This document shows positions 36,982 through 47,159 of a stretch of 64,000 nucleotides of DNA, one piece after another; the first letter of the stretch is position 1, and every line of letters begins with the position of its first letter. Source of the DNA: Microcoleus sp. FACHB-61 (lineage in GTDB: Bacteria > Cyanobacteriota > Cyanobacteriia > Cyanobacteriales > Microcoleaceae); assembly GCA_014695295.1 (NCBI GenBank), contig JACJNY010000074.1, positions 45,235 through 109,234 on the forward strand, written 5' to 3'. The notes under the pieces were generated by a model that was not told the origin of the DNA, did not search any database, and was given only the letters and a program-made list of their open reading frames with translations. The translations under genes and the position numbers were made by a program.

Positions 36982-37243
36982 GGGGAATTAAATAAAAATC
37001 AGGGTAAAGCCTGGTAAAATCTAATAGGGCGATCGCACTTCCCCAATTTCTCTGTAATTTCTGAAGCCTCCCAAACACCGAACGACCTAGCTGAAGCCCT
37101 CAATAGTAGGTAGATTTTGAGTGGTTTGTCAACTTGTCAGTGTCCCGGACTGGTTAAGGTGAGGCGTGAGGGCGCGCACACGCCTTCACCATGTGCCAGT
37201 TGCGTAAGTTTTGAACTAATAATTAATGACTAATGACTAATGA

Positions 37244-38614
37244 TTACCTTCCTCCCACTACAACATTTTTAATCCGCAAATGGGGGCCGCCGACGCTTAC
37301 GGGCAAACCGCTCTGGCCGCCTTTACCGCAACCGCCGTAGGCATAAACCGAATCGTTTCCTATAGACTCAATATCTTTTAACGTCTGAAATACATTGCCG
37401 CTTAAAGTGACATCGCTTACCGGTTCAGCCAATTTACCGTCGCGAATCATAAACCCTTGAGCCGCCGCAAAGGTAAACATTTCGCCGTTGGTTTGTCCTC
37501 CCAACATCCGAACTGCATATACTCCTTCGTCAATGTCGGCAACCATTTCGTCAAAAGAATGTTCGCCAGACTCGATCGCAGTATTAGTCATCCGCACCAA
37601 AGGCATAAAAGTAGCGCTCAGAGCCCGGGCATTTCCTGTCGGACTTTCGCCCATTTTGCCCGCAGTCTCGCGATTGTGCATCCGAGCCGTTAAAACTCCA
37701 TTTTTAATTAAATGCTTGCACTGAGCGGGGACACCTTCGTCGTCGTATTTCAAAGTTCCCGGCAATCCCGGCACAGTTGCGTCGTCAATTACATTCAATT
37801 GTTCGATCGCCACAGGCTTGCCCAAAGTCAGCAATTCCTGCATTTTCGGGTTTTCGTAAATGCCGTCTGCTTCCGACAAATGACCGAAAGCTTCGTGAAT
37901 AAAAACCCCCGACAAATAAGGGTCTAAAATCACCGGATACTGACCGCCTTTCACCGATTTTGCCTCTAATTGGCCTACAGCTCGAACGGCCGCACTCTTA
38001 ACACGATCTTCAATATTTGTCAAGACAGCGTAATCCGATCGCGAGTGAATCGACTCAAACCCTTGGCGGACGACACCGCCCTCCCCTCGGGCGATCGCTC
38101 CGAAACGCCCGGTCACGTCCAAGCGCTCTTGAGCGATGCAAGTGCCTTGAGAATTCACAAAATAAGTAATCCCGAATCTGTCGCTGTAACCAGCCATTGT
38201 CGTCTGAATTCGCGGGTCGTAATCTAACAGCAACTGGTTGTAAGATTCGAGCAATTTTCGCTTTTCGGCTAGAGTAATAGAGCGCGGATCGCGGCCCAAT
38301 TCCACCGCTACATAATCTTGAATCGGGGTGACATCTGCTAGTAGAGTTTTTTCGCTGCCAACCAAACGAGACTGCACTACCGCTTCTTCAATGCGGTCTT
38401 TTAACTCAGCTAAACCGTTAAAAGTTACAAAACTCCAGCCGCCTTTGTGACAGGCGCGGATGCCGCCGGCAAGACTAAAACTGCGGTTGACAGCATCTAA
38501 CTGAGGGCCGCGAAAACTAATCGCAGTTGACTCGCTTTGTTCGAGGCGAACTTCTAGATAATCTACGCGATCGCGGTAAGGTGCGATCGCTTCCATCAAC
38601 TGTTCTTGCATCAA
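37244..38614 (-). CDS. tldD: TldD catalytic subunit of the TldD-TldE protease
   Basis: A 456-residue metalloprotease subunit. The family's zinc motif HExxxH is VFIHEAFGHLSEADG with His240, Glu241 and His245. Other signatures are EVRLEQSESTAISFRG, ETAGKMGESPTGNARA, MLGGQTNGEMFTF and DVTLSGNVFQTLKDI; the C-terminus has GGCGKGGQSGLPVSVGGPHLR with two cysteines split by few residues. Together with TldE (16.0-17.3 kb) it degrades unstructured peptides and can process ribosomal peptide precursors. Start MMQEQLMEA: the second Met is equally possible. It is convergent with the second receiver-kinase gene. Confidence 0.95.
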   Translation of the reverse strand: MMQEQLMEAIAPYRDRVDYLEVRLEQSESTAISFRGPQLDAVNRSFSLAGGIRACHKGGWSFVTFNGLAELKDRIEEAVVQSRLVGSEKTLLADVTPIQDYVAVELGRDPRSITLAEKRKLLESYNQLLLDYDPRIQTTMAGYSDRFGITYFVNSQGTCIAQERLDVTGRFGAIARGEGGVVRQGFESIHSRSDYAVLTNIEDRVKSAAVRAVGQLEAKSVKGGQYPVILDPYLSGVFIHEAFGHLSEADGIYENPKMQELLTLGKPVAIEQLNVIDDATVPGLPGTLKYDDEGVPAQCKHLIKNGVLTARMHNRETAGKMGESPTGNARALSATFMPLVRMTNTAIESGEHSFDEMVADIDEGVYAVRMLGGQTNGEMFTFAAAQGFMIRDGKLAEPVSDVTLSGNVFQTLKDIESIGNDSVYAYGGCGKGGQSGLPVSVGGPHLRIKNVVVGGR

Positions 38615-39059
38615 ATTGCCCCTATGAATGATTCGGCGTAGCGCTGAAAAAAATTATTGCTAACCTTATTTTAGCTAATAACTCCCGTCTTTCGGGTGCG
38701 CGTTCCCGCACCGCTGTGGTGCGGCAGCGCGCACCCTACCCGATAAATGGCGAGTCAACCAATTTTAGATTTTAGATTTTAGATTTTAGATTGATCCGTC
38801 CTGAGCCTGCCAAGGAATGAATCCGGGGGCTTATGACCACATTACTTTCGGTCAGTCGATTTGAGATTTAAAACTTTGTCCACACAACTGATGATTAGAA
38901 GCTTGCCGATCGCCGACATTCGGCGGGCCTCCTAGAACACAAAAAACTCGCGCTCGCTTGCGAAAAGTCCGGTATCCCCGAAATCTTGCATTTGCTTAGA
39001 GAAATCGAACTAAACTAAATCTATCTAAAGACGTAAAAACATACCTTAACTGCCGGCAG
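38615..39059. other. 445-bp divergent promoter region with repeats
   Basis: A GC-rich palindrome, GTGCGCG...CGCGCAC with inner CCGCACCGCTGTGGTGCGG, lies at 38696-38741; three to four TTTTAGA heptamers at 38763-38790; an AATCCGGGGG copy of the 9.1-kb repeat near 38820; and GCCGATCGCCGACATTCGGC near 38903. No gene recognised. It must hold the promoters of tldD and the large kinase. Confidence 0.6.
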
Positions 39060-42000
39060 ATGGAATACTTTAAGGTTAAAAAATTCCAAATTTCACCGTA
39101 TTTAGCAGCAATTTCGGCATCAGTAGCAATTTTGGTCGGAGTTGGCATTTTAGATCGATCGGAACAACAGCGATTTTTGCAGTACAACCGCGCTACCACG
39201 CTCGATCGGCTCAGTACAGTCCGTTCCAAGCTCGAAAGCTCCTTAAATTCGCGGCTATTTCTGATCCGGGGTTTGGTGGCTTACATTTCCAACAACCCAA
39301 ACATCACCGAAGCCGAGTTTGCAGCGACGGCGAGAATTCTGGTGGCACAGCAAACCGGCATTCGCGCCATAACTTTAGTTAAAGGCACGACAGTTGCTTA
39401 CATTTATCCGCGGGACGGAAATGAAGGGGTGCTCGGGGTTGACTTGACCGCGCTACCCGAACACCGACAAATGGTCAAAGATGTCATCGACACCAAAAAA
39501 AGTTTGCTTGCAGGACCGGTGAAATTATTGGAGGGGGACATGACGTTCATCAGCCGATCGCCCATTTTTCTCACACCCTCCGGCGCCGATCGCGAAACAG
39601 CAGTTTACTGGGGCTTGACAGGCCTGATTATCGACAAAAATACCGTAATTGAGGAAGCGGGACTCAACGACTCCTGGGCCAAGCTGCAATACGCTGTGCG
39701 CGGCAAAGACGGGAGGGGAGCATCCGGCGGAGTGTTTTTCGGTGACGGGTCAATTTTTCAGAACAATCCCGTGCTGCTGGAAGTCACTTTGCCCAACGGT
39801 TCCTGGCAGTTGGCAGCAATTCCGGCAGGGGGATGGCCTGCGAATTCGCCATTTCGGGGGTGGCTGCTCTTTGGAGGCGGCTTGCTGGCTGTTTTCAGCG
39901 GGGTGGCGGTTTTTAGCTGGGTGTATGGCCCTGCGAAGCTGCGTTCCAGCGAAGCTAAGTACCGACAATTGGTTGAGAATGCTAACAGCATTATTGTGCA
40001 GTTAGACAGTGAAGGCAAGATTACTTTTTTTAACGAGTTTGCTGAAGCTTTTTTCGGGTATTCAGAAGCAGAAATCATCGGCAAAAGTGCGATCGGCACA
40101 ATTATACCGAAAACAGATTTATCCGAAAGTGACCTGGCGGCCATGATTCGAGACTGTTTGACACAGCCGGAAAAATACTTCCAAAACGAAAATGAAAACA
40201 TCCGCAGCAATGGGGAAAGGGTGTGGATAGCGTGGACAAATAAACCTTTACTAGATGCGAAGGGAAATTTGGCAGGGCTGCTTTGTATCGGGACGGATAT
40301 TAGCGATCGCGTCTTAGCAGAAGCCGCGCTGCTTGAGAGCGAATCTCGCTATCGGGCAATTATTGAAGACCAAACCGAACTGATTTGCCGTTTCTTGACG
40401 AGCGGAGTTTTGACTTTTGTCAACGATGCCTACTGCCGCTATTTCAATAAATCGCGATCGGATTTGGAGGGCCATACTTTTATGCCCTTAATGCCGGCCG
40501 AAGACCAAGAAATTCTCAGCCGCAGTTTCAGTTCTCTAAGCCTAGAAAACCCCGTCGTTACCTGTGAACACCGCGTCGTTCTCGAAACAGGGGAAACTCG
40601 CTGGCACCAGTGGACGAATCGGGGGATTTTTGACAGTACGGGCAGCTTGATTGAGTGTCAAGGAGTGGGGCGCGACATTAGCGATCGCAAACAAGCTGAA
40701 ATCGCCCTGCAAGCTTCTGAATCGGAACTTCGAGCTTTGTTCGCTGCCATGAACGACGTAATTTTCGAGGTCGATCTTGAGGGACGGTTCCTGAAAGTTG
40801 CCCCGACCAATCCCCAATTATTGTACAAGCCGACGGCGGAATATGCCGGTAAAAAAATCAACGATTTATTCTATCCAGAAATGGCAGAATTATTTCTGGA
40901 GCAAATTCGCACCGCCCTCGCTACAAATCAAACCTGTACTTTTGAATATAACCTGGAAATTGCCAGCTTACAAAAGTGGTTTGCCGCTACCATTTCGCCA
41001 ATGAAAACAAACACGGTTCTGTGGGTAGCCCGCGACATTACGGAGCGCAAGCAAGCTGAAAGTTGGTTGACCGGTCAAAAACAAATTTTAGAAATGATTG
41101 CTAAGGGCGCTCCTCTGGGCGATACTTTAAATACTTTAGTTGAAATTATCGAGCAGCAATCTAGAGATGTCATCGGTTCGATATTGCTTCTAGCTCCAGA
41201 TGGCGAACATTTACTACACGGAGCCGCGCCCAGTTTGCCCGACAGTTACAATGCTGCTATTCATGGCAGAGCCATCGGCCCGGATGTAGGTTCCTGCGGC
41301 ACTGCTGCCTTTACCCGCCAACAGGTGATCGTTACAGATATTGCCAGCGATCCTTTGTGGGAAAATTATCGAGATTTAGCCTTGAGTTTTGGACTGAGAT
41401 CTTGCTTGTCTACTCCTATTTTCTCATCTCAGGGTCAAGTTTTGGGAACTTTTGGAATGTATTATTCCCAACCGCGCCCCCCCAAAATTTTTGATATGGA
41501 ATTGATAGAAGCGGCGATGAACTTAGCAGGAATTGCGATCGAACGCAACCAGGCAGAAGAAAGTCTCAAACAGCTCAATCAAGAACTAGAAAATAGAGTC
41601 AAAGAGAGAACTGCTCAATTGATGCAAACTGAAGAACGCTGGCAGTTAGCACTCAAAGGCAACAACGACGGCATTTGGGACTGGAACTTGCAAACAGGCG
41701 AACTATTCCTGTCCGATAGATTTAAGGAAATCACCGGATACGACGAACACAGCCCCATTCTCGATTACTTTGACGAATTGAACAAGGGCACGCATCCCGA
41801 CGATTTAGCCTTAGTAATGCAAGCTCTCCAAGACCATTTAAACAAGAAAACGCCGCATTACATCATCGAATACCGCTGCTGGTGCTACAATAGCGCCTAC
41901 AAATGGATATTGAGTCGGGGACAAGCTTTGTGGGACGCATCTGGAAAAGCAGTGCGCATGGTTGGTTCAATTACTGACATTACGGAGCGCAAACAAGCAG

Positions 42001-43718
42001 AGGAAGCACTGCGGGAAAGCGAGGCAAGATTCCAAAAGCTGTCTGCTAATTTGCCGGGAATCATTTATCAATTTTTGTTGTGTCCAGATGGCTCTTTCAG
42101 TTTTCCTTACATAAGTGCTGCTTGCCGAGAACTTTTTGAGTTAGAACCAGAAGAGGTTCTGAAAAAAGCGACTTTGGTAACAGATTTGATTCATCCCGAA
42201 GACAGCCAAAATTATGAGGAATCTGGTGCTATTTCAGCCCTAATTCTGCAACCTTGGCAGTGGGAAGGACGGATGGTGCTACCTTCCGGCAACATTCGTT
42301 GGTTTCAGATAAATTCGCGTCCTGAAGCTAAAGAAAACGGCGATATTCTTTGGGACGGCATCGCCGTTGATGTTACCGATCGCAAACAAGCTGAATTAGC
42401 TTTGCAAGAAAGCCAGCAGTTTATTCAAAAAGTAGCCGATGCTACTCCCGGTATTTTGTATCTCTACGACTTGGAAGAACAGCGAAATATCTACACTAAT
42501 ACTTCAATGTTCGCGCTTTTGGGCTATACCAGCGACGAAATTACAGCGATGGATTCGTCATTCATGCCTCAGTTAATACACCCCGAAGATTTGCATAAAA
42601 TCATGAAACATTTCGCGAGCTTTGGAGGAATTAAAGATGGCGAAACTAGGGAAATTGAGTACCGGATACGGGCAGCAGACAGTCAATTTTTGTGGCTGCA
42701 AAGTCGGGATACTATTTTTAGTAGGAATGCAGACGGTCAGGCTAAGGTAATAATTGGAGTTTCCCAGGATATTACGACTCGCAAGCAAGCAGAGGAAGCA
42801 CTGCGGCAAAGTGAGGGACGAGAAAGAGAAAAAGCTCGAGATTTAGAGTCAGCGCTGCTGGAATTGCGCTCTACTCAAACTCAGCTCATTCAAACTGAAA
42901 AAATGTCTTCTTTGGGGCAATTAGTGGCCGGTATCGCTCACGAAATTAATAATCCCGTTAACTTCATTCACGCTAACATTGATTATCTCAACCAGTATAC
43001 AAAAGAGTTGCTGGATCTGGTGACTCTTTACGAACAGGAGTATCCCGAACCAAATTTAACAATTGTCGATCGCATTCAAGAGATAGATTTGGATTTCATG
43101 GCTGAGGACTTAAGAAAAGTTGTGGGTTCGATGCAATTAGGAACCGAGCGCATCCGGCAAATTGTGTTGTCCCTCCGCAATTTCTCGCGGCTGGACGAAT
43201 CGGCAATGAAGCCGGTCGATATTCACGCGGGGATTGAAAGCACTTTGTTAATTTTGCAGCACCGCTTGAAGAGTCGGGACAGTCGCCCGGAAATTGAAGT
43301 AATTAAGGAGTTCGGGAAACTGCCGCTGGTGGAGTGCTATCCGAGCCAACTAAATCAGGTGTTTATGAATATTATTGCTAATGGAATTGATGCTATTGAA
43401 GAACGATATCAAAAGTTATCCGTTCGGGAAGCAGATACGAGTGGCAGGATTGCTATTTGCACTGGTGTAACCCCCCAGAACACCGTGAGGGTGGAAATTT
43501 CAGACAACGGTATGGGCATTCCCGAGGAAATACTCGATCGAATTTTTAACCCGTTTTTTACTACAAAAGCTGTGGGGAAAGGTACGGGGTTGGGAATGTC
43601 TATCGCGCACTCGATTGTGGTGGAAAAGCACAAGGGCAAGATTGACTGTATTTCGTCCATAGGATGCGGAACGACTTTTCAGATTGAGATCCCGATCGGC
43701 CAAGTGTATAAGTATTAG
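39060..43718 (+). CDS. large CHASE/PAS/GAF sensor histidine kinase
   Basis: A 1552-residue membrane kinase. Order: membrane helix (about 12-30), periplasmic CHASE domain (50-255, with LTEAEF-like ITEAEFAATARIL and FISRSPIFL), second helix (270-292), three PAS domains (300-420, 425-545, 550-670), GAF domain (685-835, GPDVGSCGTAAFTRQQVIVTD, LSTPIFSSQGQVLGTFGMYY), coiled coil, three more PAS/PAC domains (865-985, 990-1115, 1120-1245), coiled coil, and HisKA/HATPase_c (1265-1552; His1294 in [15 protein letters not shown]-box FMNIIANGIDAI, G2 KGTGLGMSI). CHASE suggests sensing of a small extracellular molecule; the PAS/GAF series can add redox, light or tetrapyrrole inputs. Its kinase core is close to those of the receiver-kinases upstream, so they share ancestry. 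No receiver is fused or adjacent. Confidence 0.93.
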   Translation: MEYFKVKKFQISPYLAAISASVAILVGVGILDRSEQQRFLQYNRATTLDRLSTVRSKLESSLNSRLFLIRGLVAYISNNPNITEAEFAATARILVAQQTGIRAITLVKGTTVAYIYPRDGNEGVLGVDLTALPEHRQMVKDVIDTKKSLLAGPVKLLEGDMTFISRSPIFLTPSGADRETAVYWGLTGLIIDKNTVIEEAGLNDSWAKLQYAVRGKDGRGASGGVFFGDGSIFQNNPVLLEVTLPNGSWQLAAIPAGGWPANSPFRGWLLFGGGLLAVFSGVAVFSWVYGPAKLRSSEAKYRQLVENANSIIVQLDSEGKITFFNEFAEAFFGYSEAEIIGKSAIGTIIPKTDLSESDLAAMIRDCLTQPEKYFQNENENIRSNGERVWIAWTNKPLLDAKGNLAGLLCIGTDISDRVLAEAALLESESRYRAIIEDQTELICRFLTSGVLTFVNDAYCRYFNKSRSDLEGHTFMPLMPAEDQEILSRSFSSLSLENPVVTCEHRVVLETGETRWHQWTNRGIFDSTGSLIECQGVGRDISDRKQAEIALQASESELRALFAAMNDVIFEVDLEGRFLKVAPTNPQLLYKPTAEYAGKKINDLFYPEMAELFLEQIRTALATNQTCTFEYNLEIASLQKWFAATISPMKTNTVLWVARDITERKQAESWLTGQKQILEMIAKGAPLGDTLNTLVEIIEQQSRDVIGSILLLAPDGEHLLHGAAPSLPDSYNAAIHGRAIGPDVGSCGTAAFTRQQVIVTDIASDPLWENYRDLALSFGLRSCLSTPIFSSQGQVLGTFGMYYSQPRPPKIFDMELIEAAMNLAGIAIERNQAEESLKQLNQELENRVKERTAQLMQTEERWQLALKGNNDGIWDWNLQTGELFLSDRFKEITGYDEHSPILDYFDELNKGTHPDDLALVMQALQDHLNKKTPHYIIEYRCWCYNSAYKWILSRGQALWDASGKAVRMVGSITDITERKQAEEALRESEARFQKLSANLPGIIYQFLLCPDGSFSFPYISAACRELFELEPEEVLKKATLVTDLIHPEDSQNYEESGAISALILQPWQWEGRMVLPSGNIRWFQINSRPEAKENGDILWDGIAVDVTDRKQAELALQESQQFIQKVADATPGILYLYDLEEQRNIYTNTSMFALLGYTSDEITAMDSSFMPQLIHPEDLHKIMKHFASFGGIKDGETREIEYRIRAADSQFLWLQSRDTIFSRNADGQAKVIIGVSQDITTRKQAEEALRQSEGREREKARDLESALLELRSTQTQLIQTEKMSSLGQLVAGIAHEINNPVNFIHANIDYLNQYTKELLDLVTLYEQEYPEPNLTIVDRIQEIDLDFMAEDLRKVVGSMQLGTERIRQIVLSLRNFSRLDESAMKPVDIHAGIESTLLILQHRLKSRDSRPEIEVIKEFGKLPLVECYPSQLNQVFMNIIANGIDAIEERYQKLSVREADTSGRIAICTGVTPQNTVRVEISDNGMGIPEEILDRIFNPFFTTKAVGKGTGLGMSIAHSIVVEKHKGKIDCISSIGCGTTFQIEIPIGQVYKY

Positions 43719-43975
43719 GGTGCGTCTGTCGATTTTAGATTTTAGATTTTAGATTTTAGAATTGACTCCACAGTGGTAGGATGCGTCTGTCGATTTTAGA
43801 TTTTAGATTTTAGATTTTAGATTGGCTCCACAGTGGTAGGGTGCGTCAGTCAATTTTAGATTTTAGATTTTAGATTTTAGATTTTAGAATTGACTCCACA
43901 GTGGTACGGTGCGTCCGCAGATCGTGATTTTCAGGCGCTGAGCCAGAAGCCATAAGCTGACGCACCCTACAAATT
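43719..43975. repeat. three tandem ~65-bp repeats with TTTTAGA arrays and an inverted end
   Basis: Three head-to-tail units of about 62-68 bp each start with TAGGRTGCGTC-GTCGATTTTAGA, continue with four to five TTTTAGA heptamers, and end in TTGGCTCCACAGTGGTA-like words. The third is followed at 43962-43975 by an inverted CTGACGCACCCTAC, the complement of the unit start. No gene is present in this gap. Confidence 0.9.
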
Positions 43976-44046
43976 AACGACTAAGATAGATTGAAGCTGC
44001 TAAGGAAGCGGTGCTGCATCAAACCTTTAATTGTATAAAAATTGAC

Positions 44047-44889
44047 ATGATGGGATTAATCCTGGAAGCCCTGAAAGCAATGGGACACAATGTCCGCTGG
44101 ATGTCTTGGAATTCGTTTTTGGCTTTAGTACCGCTGGCGCTGAGTTTTTGGTTGTTCCGCAAACCTCGATCGCGCTGGCTGCTGTGGGGTACGGGCATTC
44201 TCCTCGGCGCTACTTTTTTACCCAGTACGCGCTCTGTTTTGGGCTATCTGAAGCACATTGTGCAAGATGTGGGCAAAACTTACGTTTTGGGGGCGATCGC
44301 GATTACACTGGCACTGATGGCTTTAGACATCTGGGTACTGCGGCAGCGCGGAGTTCGCTCTCTCCGCTGGTGGGGCGGTTTTTTCTGGTTTATCGCATTT
44401 TTGCCTAATGCGCCCTACGTTTTAACGGATATAATTCACCTGATCGAGCAGATTAAAGAGGGGAACTCGGTGTGGACTGTGACTCTGGCTTTGATTCCCC
44501 AATATCTCGCGTTTATGCTGGTCGGGTTTGGGGCTTACGTGCTGTCGGTGATGAATTTGGGTTACTATTTGAAGCAACAGGGTTGGAGTAAATTTATCCT
44601 GGCAACGGAGATAACTATACACGCGCTTTCGGCGATCGGGATTTATTTAGGGCGATTTATACGCTTCAACACTTGGGACATTCTGACTAACCCCGATGCG
44701 CTGGTTAACACCGTAATGAACGATTTGATTGGCAAGCGTCCGGTTTTAGTAATGGTTGTAACTTTTGTAGTAATTGCTGTTTTGTATTGGGTAATGAAAC
44801 AAGTAATTTTAGGGATTAGCCAGCGGTTTTACGGGAGCCAATCGCAGTCGGAGTTGGCCAGCGACAGCGCGACTTCTTCTTCCAGCTAG
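44047..44889 (+). CDS. DUF1361 integral membrane protein
   Basis: About 280 residues, mostly membrane: some seven hydrophobic segments, including SFLALVPLALSFWLF, LLGATFLPSTRSVL and VMVVTFVVIAVLYWVM. The diagnostic DUF1361 elements are FLPNAPYVLTDIIHL and GIYLGRFIRFNTWDIL. The family is widely found in bacteria without known function; residues facing the membrane with conserved Asp/His could bind a ligand, which is only inference. A GTG at 44011 with AAGGAAG just before it would add 12 residues; ATG 44047 starts closer to the hydrophobic part. Either is possible. Downstream is a hairpin at 45062. Confidence 0.85.
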   Translation: MMGLILEALKAMGHNVRWMSWNSFLALVPLALSFWLFRKPRSRWLLWGTGILLGATFLPSTRSVLGYLKHIVQDVGKTYVLGAIAITLALMALDIWVLRQRGVRSLRWWGGFFWFIAFLPNAPYVLTDIIHLIEQIKEGNSVWTVTLALIPQYLAFMLVGFGAYVLSVMNLGYYLKQQGWSKFILATEITIHALSAIGIYLGRFIRFNTWDILTNPDALVNTVMNDLIGKRPVLVMVVTFVVIAVLYWVMKQVILGISQRFYGSQSQSELASDSATSSSS

Positions 44890-45061
44890 ATCGATTTGAG
44901 ATTTCAGATTTGAGATTTGCTCCACAACTAACGTCCAATTTTTTTATCTCCAGGTTTAATTTCTCTGCAAGTGTAGCCACGAGTCTGACGATAAGAACGT
45001 TTTTAATTGTGGAAACTCTTGCTTTTATTGTCTTGCGCATAAGTGCCTTCAGATCCGACTG

Positions 45062-45092
45062 CCGAAAGACTAATGCCATATCAGTCTTTCGG
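45062..45092. terminator. hairpin CCGAAAGACT...AGTCTTTCGG
   Basis: A perfect 10-bp stem with an 11-nt loop followed by TAATACCAATTTTTTACC, so terminator-like for the DUF1361 transcript, although 172 bp from its stop. The rest of this 305-bp gap has an AGATTTGAGATTT STRR directly after the stop and no gene that I can support. Confidence 0.6.
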
Positions 45093-45194
45093 TAATACCA
45101 ATTTTTTACCTAAACTGTTGAATAAATTACTGCTGCAATGCGTAATAAAACTTGATATGTTAGAACAGCCGAAGTAGTTTTGTAAAAAGCAAAG

Positions 45195-47159
45195 ATGAAT
45201 CGATTTGACCGTCAGTTGTGGGAGAGATTTATTGCGATCGCTCAGCCTTACTTTTATCCTTTAGAGGCAGGAGGCAGCCGAATTTTTTTAGGATTAGTCG
45301 CGCTGTTGTTGATATTTCTCTTCGCGGCTATGTTTGTACTTCTCAGCGCTTTGTGTTTGGGGGGGGGTGCTCTTTTTCCGGATTTTGTCAATAGTATTGC
45401 GGCGGGCTTAGTTACTTTGTTGAAAGGAATTATTAATTCGCCAGCAATTGCGATCGTGGCTTTCATGCTAATTATTCCTTTTAGTGCTTTTGTCTGGTTC
45501 AAAGACAGATTGACTGCGCACTGGCAGCCCTGGGCTTTATTGACTTTGCTGCTGTTTTTATCGCTGTCAGTCAGCGGTATGAATGTAATAATTAGTTACG
45601 TCGGTAACTTTTTTAACACAGCACTAGCAAAGAAAGACCAGCTCAATTACTGGAAGTATCTGTTTGTGTATGCAGGGGTTTTTGTAGTCGGCACTCCCAT
45701 TGTGGTAATTTACCGCTATATCCGAGATAAATTGAGTCTCTACTGGCGAGAGTGGATGACTAATAAGTTCCTGGATAAGTATTTTGAGAACCGGGCTTAT
45801 TACGACATAAATTCACAAAAGGAAATCGACAATCCCGACCAGCGAATTTCTGAAGATGTCAAATCATTTACACAGACAAGTTTGACGTTTTTGCTCATTA
45901 TTCTGGGTTCAATAGTTGATGTTATATCTTTCACAGGTATCCTGTGGTCTATCTCAAAAGAACTTTCAATCTTCCTGATTGTCTATGCTATTTTGGGGAC
46001 GGTCGCCACTCTGATTTTTGGTCAAAAATTAGTACCTCTGAATTTCGAGCAGCTTAAAAAAGAAGCAAATTTCCGCTACGGACTGGTTCACATTCGCGAC
46101 AACGCTGAATCTATTGCTTTTTACCGAGGGGAGGAGCAGGAATCGACGCAAATAAAGCAGCGGTTCGTTGAAGTATTCCGCAATTTTAATTTACTAATTG
46201 GCTGGCAGCGAAATGTAGATTATTTTACCACGGGATACGGATATGCTGTTGTGATTATTCCGGCTTTGTTTCTAGCTCCTGCTTACTTTGCCGACAAAAT
46301 CCAGTTCGGAGATATCACTCAAGCAGGTTTTGCTTTTAGTCAGGTTTTAGGCGCTTTTTCAGTGATTGTAACTCAGATTGAGCCGCTGAGTTCTTTTGCA
46401 GCTAGTATCAATCGTTTGGCTGTATTTACAGATACTTTGGAAGCAGAAAGGGCGGTATCTCGTGCCGGAGGGACTGCTATAGATGTAGTAGTTGATTCTC
46501 AGTTGACGCTGGAACACGTTACTTTAGATACTCCGAAGCATCAAAAGACTTTAATTAGGGATTTGTCGGTAGCCGTGTCGCCAGGGGAAGGACTGTTAAT
46601 TGTCGGGCAAAGCGGTGCTGGGAAGAGTTCTTTGCTGCGGGCAATTGCGGGTTTGTGGGACTCGGGAACCGGTCGTTTGGCGCGGCCGGAACTCGGCGAA
46701 ATGCTGTTTTTGCCGCAGCGTCCTTATATGATTTTGGGCAGTTTGCGATCGCAACTTCTCTATCCCAACAGCAGCAGCGACGTAGATGAGGAAAAATTGC
46801 GCCGCGTTTTGGCATCAGTAAACTTAGCAGATTTGCCGGAAAGATTGGGCGGTTTTGATGCGGATTTAGATTGGGCGGAGATTTTGTCGCTGGGAGAACA
46901 GCAGCGTTTAGCTTTTGCTAGATTGTTGTTGACGGAACCGCGATACGCTATTTTGGATGAGGCGACAAGTGCTTTGGATTTGAAAAACGAGCAACATTTA
47001 TACGAGCAGTTGCAAGCCACTAAAACTACTTTTGTGAGTGTCGGCCACAGAATGAGTTTGTTGCAATATCACCAGCAGGTTTTGGAACTTTTGGGCGATG
47101 GCAGTTGGCGGCTGGTTTCGACGGAAGAATACCGCGCTAGTGCGAAGGTTTTTGGCTGA
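45195..47159 (+). CDS. SbmA/BacA-like ABC transporter (fused permease-ATPase)
   Basis: A 654-residue inner-membrane half transporter. Residues 1-410 are a membrane domain of six helices of the SbmA/BacA/YddA (ABC_membrane_2) form, with the typical WREWMTNKFLDKYFENRAYY and NPDQRISEDVKSFTQ. Residues 440-654 are the ATPase: Walker A GQSGAGKSS, signature-like LSLGEQQRLAFARLLL, Walker B YAILDEATSAL, and switch His in VSVGHRMSLL. The usual signature LSGGEQQR has Leu in place of one Gly. Relatives move peptides, very-long-chain acyl-CoA or cobalamin; substrate here is not readable. It acts as a homodimer. The start has a weak AAAGCAAAG leader. Confidence 0.93.
   Translation: MNRFDRQLWERFIAIAQPYFYPLEAGGSRIFLGLVALLLIFLFAAMFVLLSALCLGGGALFPDFVNSIAAGLVTLLKGIINSPAIAIVAFMLIIPFSAFVWFKDRLTAHWQPWALLTLLLFLSLSVSGMNVIISYVGNFFNTALAKKDQLNYWKYLFVYAGVFVVGTPIVVIYRYIRDKLSLYWREWMTNKFLDKYFENRAYYDINSQKEIDNPDQRISEDVKSFTQTSLTFLLIILGSIVDVISFTGILWSISKELSIFLIVYAILGTVATLIFGQKLVPLNFEQLKKEANFRYGLVHIRDNAESIAFYRGEEQESTQIKQRFVEVFRNFNLLIGWQRNVDYFTTGYGYAVVIIPALFLAPAYFADKIQFGDITQAGFAFSQVLGAFSVIVTQIEPLSSFAASINRLAVFTDTLEAERAVSRAGGTAIDVVVDSQLTLEHVTLDTPKHQKTLIRDLSVAVSPGEGLLIVGQSGAGKSSLLRAIAGLWDSGTGRLARPELGEMLFLPQRPYMILGSLRSQLLYPNSSSDVDEEKLRRVLASVNLADLPERLGGFDADLDWAEILSLGEQQRLAFARLLLTEPRYAILDEATSALDLKNEQHLYEQLQATKTTFVSVGHRMSLLQYHQQVLELLGDGSWRLVSTEEYRASAKVFG

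Noticed and set aside
43719..43975. Regularly spaced repeats considered as a CRISPR array
   Set aside because: The spacers are themselves repeats (TTTTAGA heptamers), only three units exist, and there are no cas genes.
44816..45079. 87-codon minus-strand frame overlapping the DUF1361 3' end
   Set aside because: The second half is only the complement of an STRR and of the DUF1361 gene; no ribosome site and no family.
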